DNA from: Streptosporangium sandarakinum | Lineage (GTDB): Bacteria > Actinomycetota > Actinomycetes > Streptosporangiales > Streptosporangiaceae | Length of the DNA: 64,000 nucleotides | Direction of reading: 5' to 3' | Assembly: GCF_013409935.1 (NCBI RefSeq) | Contig: NZ_JACCCO010000001.1 | Location: forward strand, 3,658,001-3,722,000 | In this document: positions 62,742-64,000 of the stretch, one piece after another | Numbering within the stretch: the first letter of the stretch is position 1 | Layout of the letters: each line of letters opens with the position of its first letter | Program-made: the position numbers and the translations under genes | Notes under the pieces: model-generated | Database searches by the model: none | The model's input: only the letters and a program-made list of their open reading frames with translations | What the model was told of the DNA's origin: nothing

Positions 62742-64000
62742 TCACCGCCCGGACGTGGACGGCAGCCCGCCGCCGGCGCGGATCCGGTCGAGGGCGGCGA
62801 GCGCCCGGCCGACGGTGAGGCCGCCGCCCCGCCGGTGGGCCGCCTCGAACCTCGCGTCACCGACCAGGGAGCGGGCCCCGGCTCCGACCCGGGCGATGTC
62901 CGGGTCGTTCGGGCCGTCCGGTGCGGAGGCGCCGCACAGGGCCACCCCGAGACCCAGCAGGAAGGCGGCCCGTTCGCCGTCCCCCTCCAGCAGGGCGACG
63001 CCCGCCAGACCTTCCGCGGCGAGGGCGGCCAGCGGCGGGTTGCGCCGCCATGCCGTGCCGGAGAGCACCGAGAGGTGCCGGTCCAGCGCCTCGCGGGCGT
63101 CGCCCTCCATCTCGGCGAGCCGGCCCAGGGCGATGCGAAGCCGCCCGCGCACCTCTTCGGCCAGGTGCCCCTCCAGGTCGCATCCGGCGAGAGCGGCCTT
63201 GTAACAGGCGCGGGCCTCGGTGAGGTCGCCGCGGATCCGGGCGACCTCACCGAGGCCGAGGCGGGCGCCGGCCAGTGCCGCCGGATCACCCGCCCGGCGG
63301 GCGAACCCGGCCGCGCGCTCGTATCCGGCCCGAGCGCCGTCCAGGTCTCCCGCCCGTACGTCCAGCTCGGCGCGACGGCACAGCAGGTCGGCCAGGTCGG
63401 TGGTGGCGCCCAGCTCCTCGGCGAGGGACATGGCCTCGCCGACCAGCCCGGCGGCTCTGCCGTCGTCCCTCCGCCAGATGGCGAGCTCGGCCAGCGAGGT
63501 GAGCGCGGTGACCGTTCCCCAGCGGTCGCCGATGGACCGGGAGTTCTCCAGGGCCGCCTCGAAACCACGCTCGGCCTCCACCGGCCGCCCGTTCGACCAC
63601 CAGTGGTAGCCGAGTCCGAAGTTGATCAGCGCGCGGGTCCACGGGTCCGGGCCGAGCCGGTCCATCCGCCGGATGGACCGCAGGTGGTGGTCCTCGTCCG
63701 GCAGTCCGAGGACCACCGCCTGGACCACGAGGGCGAAGGGCTGCCGGGGCATCCCGTCGAGGCCGGCGAGGATCGACCGGGCGGCCTCGACGTGAGGCTT
63801 GAGCCCTGGGTCGTACCCGCCCGCCGACGCCGCGAGGAACACGCACAGGGCGTACTCCTCCTCCGCGCCGGCCGGGGGGTGAAGGCCGATCCGGCCGAGG
63901 AGCCGCCGGGCCGGGGCGGCCGCCTCGCCCCGCAACCCTCGCAGCCACCAGTACGGGGTCAGGGCCGACAGCAGCCGCAGCGCGAACACCGGATCGAAGG
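62742..64000 (-). CDS. AfsR/SARP-type or large ATPase regulator, C-terminal TPR part (partial)
   Basis: The gene continues past the window end; the 418 visible residues are its C-terminus. They begin FDPVFALRLLSALTPYWWLR, the boundary helix after the NB-ARC ATPase in AfsR-like and LAL-type regulators. They then form about eight TPR-like helical pairs, for example 'EAERGFEAALENSRSIGDRW', 'LDGARAGYERAAGFARRAGD' and 'LTEARACYKAALAGCDLEGH'. The end 'GLTVGRALAALDRIRAGGG' resembles the 'G..m..e.A..yAl' tail seen before a missing C-terminal LuxR HTH. As no HTH is present at this end, an N-terminal SARP DNA-binding domain is more likely, outside the window. Confidence 0.8.
   Translation of the reverse strand, partial: FDPVFALRLLSALTPYWWLRGLRGEAAAPARRLLGRIGLHPPAGAEEEYALCVFLAASAGGYDPGLKPHVEAARSILAGLDGMPRQPFALVVQAVVLGLPDEDHHLRSIRRMDRLGPDPWTRALINFGLGYHWWSNGRPVEAERGFEAALENSRSIGDRWGTVTALTSLAELAIWRRDDGRAAGLVGEAMSLAEELGATTDLADLLCRRAELDVRAGDLDGARAGYERAAGFARRAGDPAALAGARLGLGEVARIRGDLTEARACYKAALAGCDLEGHLAEEVRGRLRIALGRLAEMEGDAREALDRHLSVLSGTAWRRNPPLAALAAEGLAGVALLEGDGERAAFLLGLGVALCGASAPDGPNDPDIARVGAGARSLVGDARFEAAHRRGGGLTVGRALAALDRIRAGGGLPSTSGR

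Overview
The window is GC-rich chromosomal DNA of an actinomycete. The order tadA / tRNA-Ser / SRP RNA / dnaX / ybaB / recR / DUF5063 gene / lysC / asd, an SCO5389-family gene next to a CooC-type ATPase, SARP regulators and several LCP (LytR-CpsA-Psr) proteins point to Streptomyces-like actinobacteria, most likely the Streptosporangiales; the family-level placement is inference. I see no transposase, integrase, CRISPR array or phage gene.

Layout. 1-12 kb is core housekeeping: a small membrane protein, upp, two tandem TadA-associated proteins with tadA, two tRNA-Ser genes, a membrane metallopeptidase, SRP RNA, dnaX, ybaB-recR, and the lysC-asd operon ended by a very long hairpin. 12-25 kb is mixed accessory DNA: a secreted repeat-rich DD-peptidase-like protein, two TetR regulators, F420/flavin-type oxidoreductases, an amidohydrolase, a tandem pair of paralogous membrane proteins, SURF1, a zinc-ribbon protein and a methyltransferase. 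25-30 kb centres on a large AfsR/SARP regulator flanked on both sides by 11-bp-period direct repeats that look like SARP operators, each facing a + strand gene. 30-36 kb holds an aminotransferase with a divergent LysR gene, rnhB, a luciferase-like oxidoreductase, and the SCO5389/CooC-type pair. 36-41 kb holds a guanidinium-type SMR exporter and a sulfonate-type ABC operon with a cysteine-free Rrf2 regulator and a strong promoter wrapped in inverted repeats. 41-51 kb carries two LCP proteins, an MFS transporter, an orphan histidine kinase beside a LuxR gene remnant, and an ABC half-transporter.

The most unusual block is 50.7-60.6 kb: seven same-strand, closely packed or overlapping genes transcribed leftward. 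In order they encode a membrane-anchored exodomain protein, a Pro-rich anchored protein, a protein joining a sigma-like region, an anti-sigma-type zinc motif, a membrane span and an exodomain, a MinD/ParA-like ATPase, a bitopic protein, a Ser/Lys-rich secreted protein, and a GH16 glucanase-like protein whose catalytic motif lacks the acid/base Glu. No conjugation or type VII core (FtsK/EccC, VirB4) lies beside it, so it may be an undescribed cell-envelope assembly or sensing system. The window ends with a 14-TM drug-efflux-type MFS gene and the C-terminal TPR part of a second AfsR-like regulator.

Recurring regulatory themes: several genes without a Shine-Dalgarno sequence have a TANNNT -10 box ending 6-8 nt before the start codon (leaderless transcripts), and most convergent gene pairs are separated by perfect GC-rich hairpins without a U tract.
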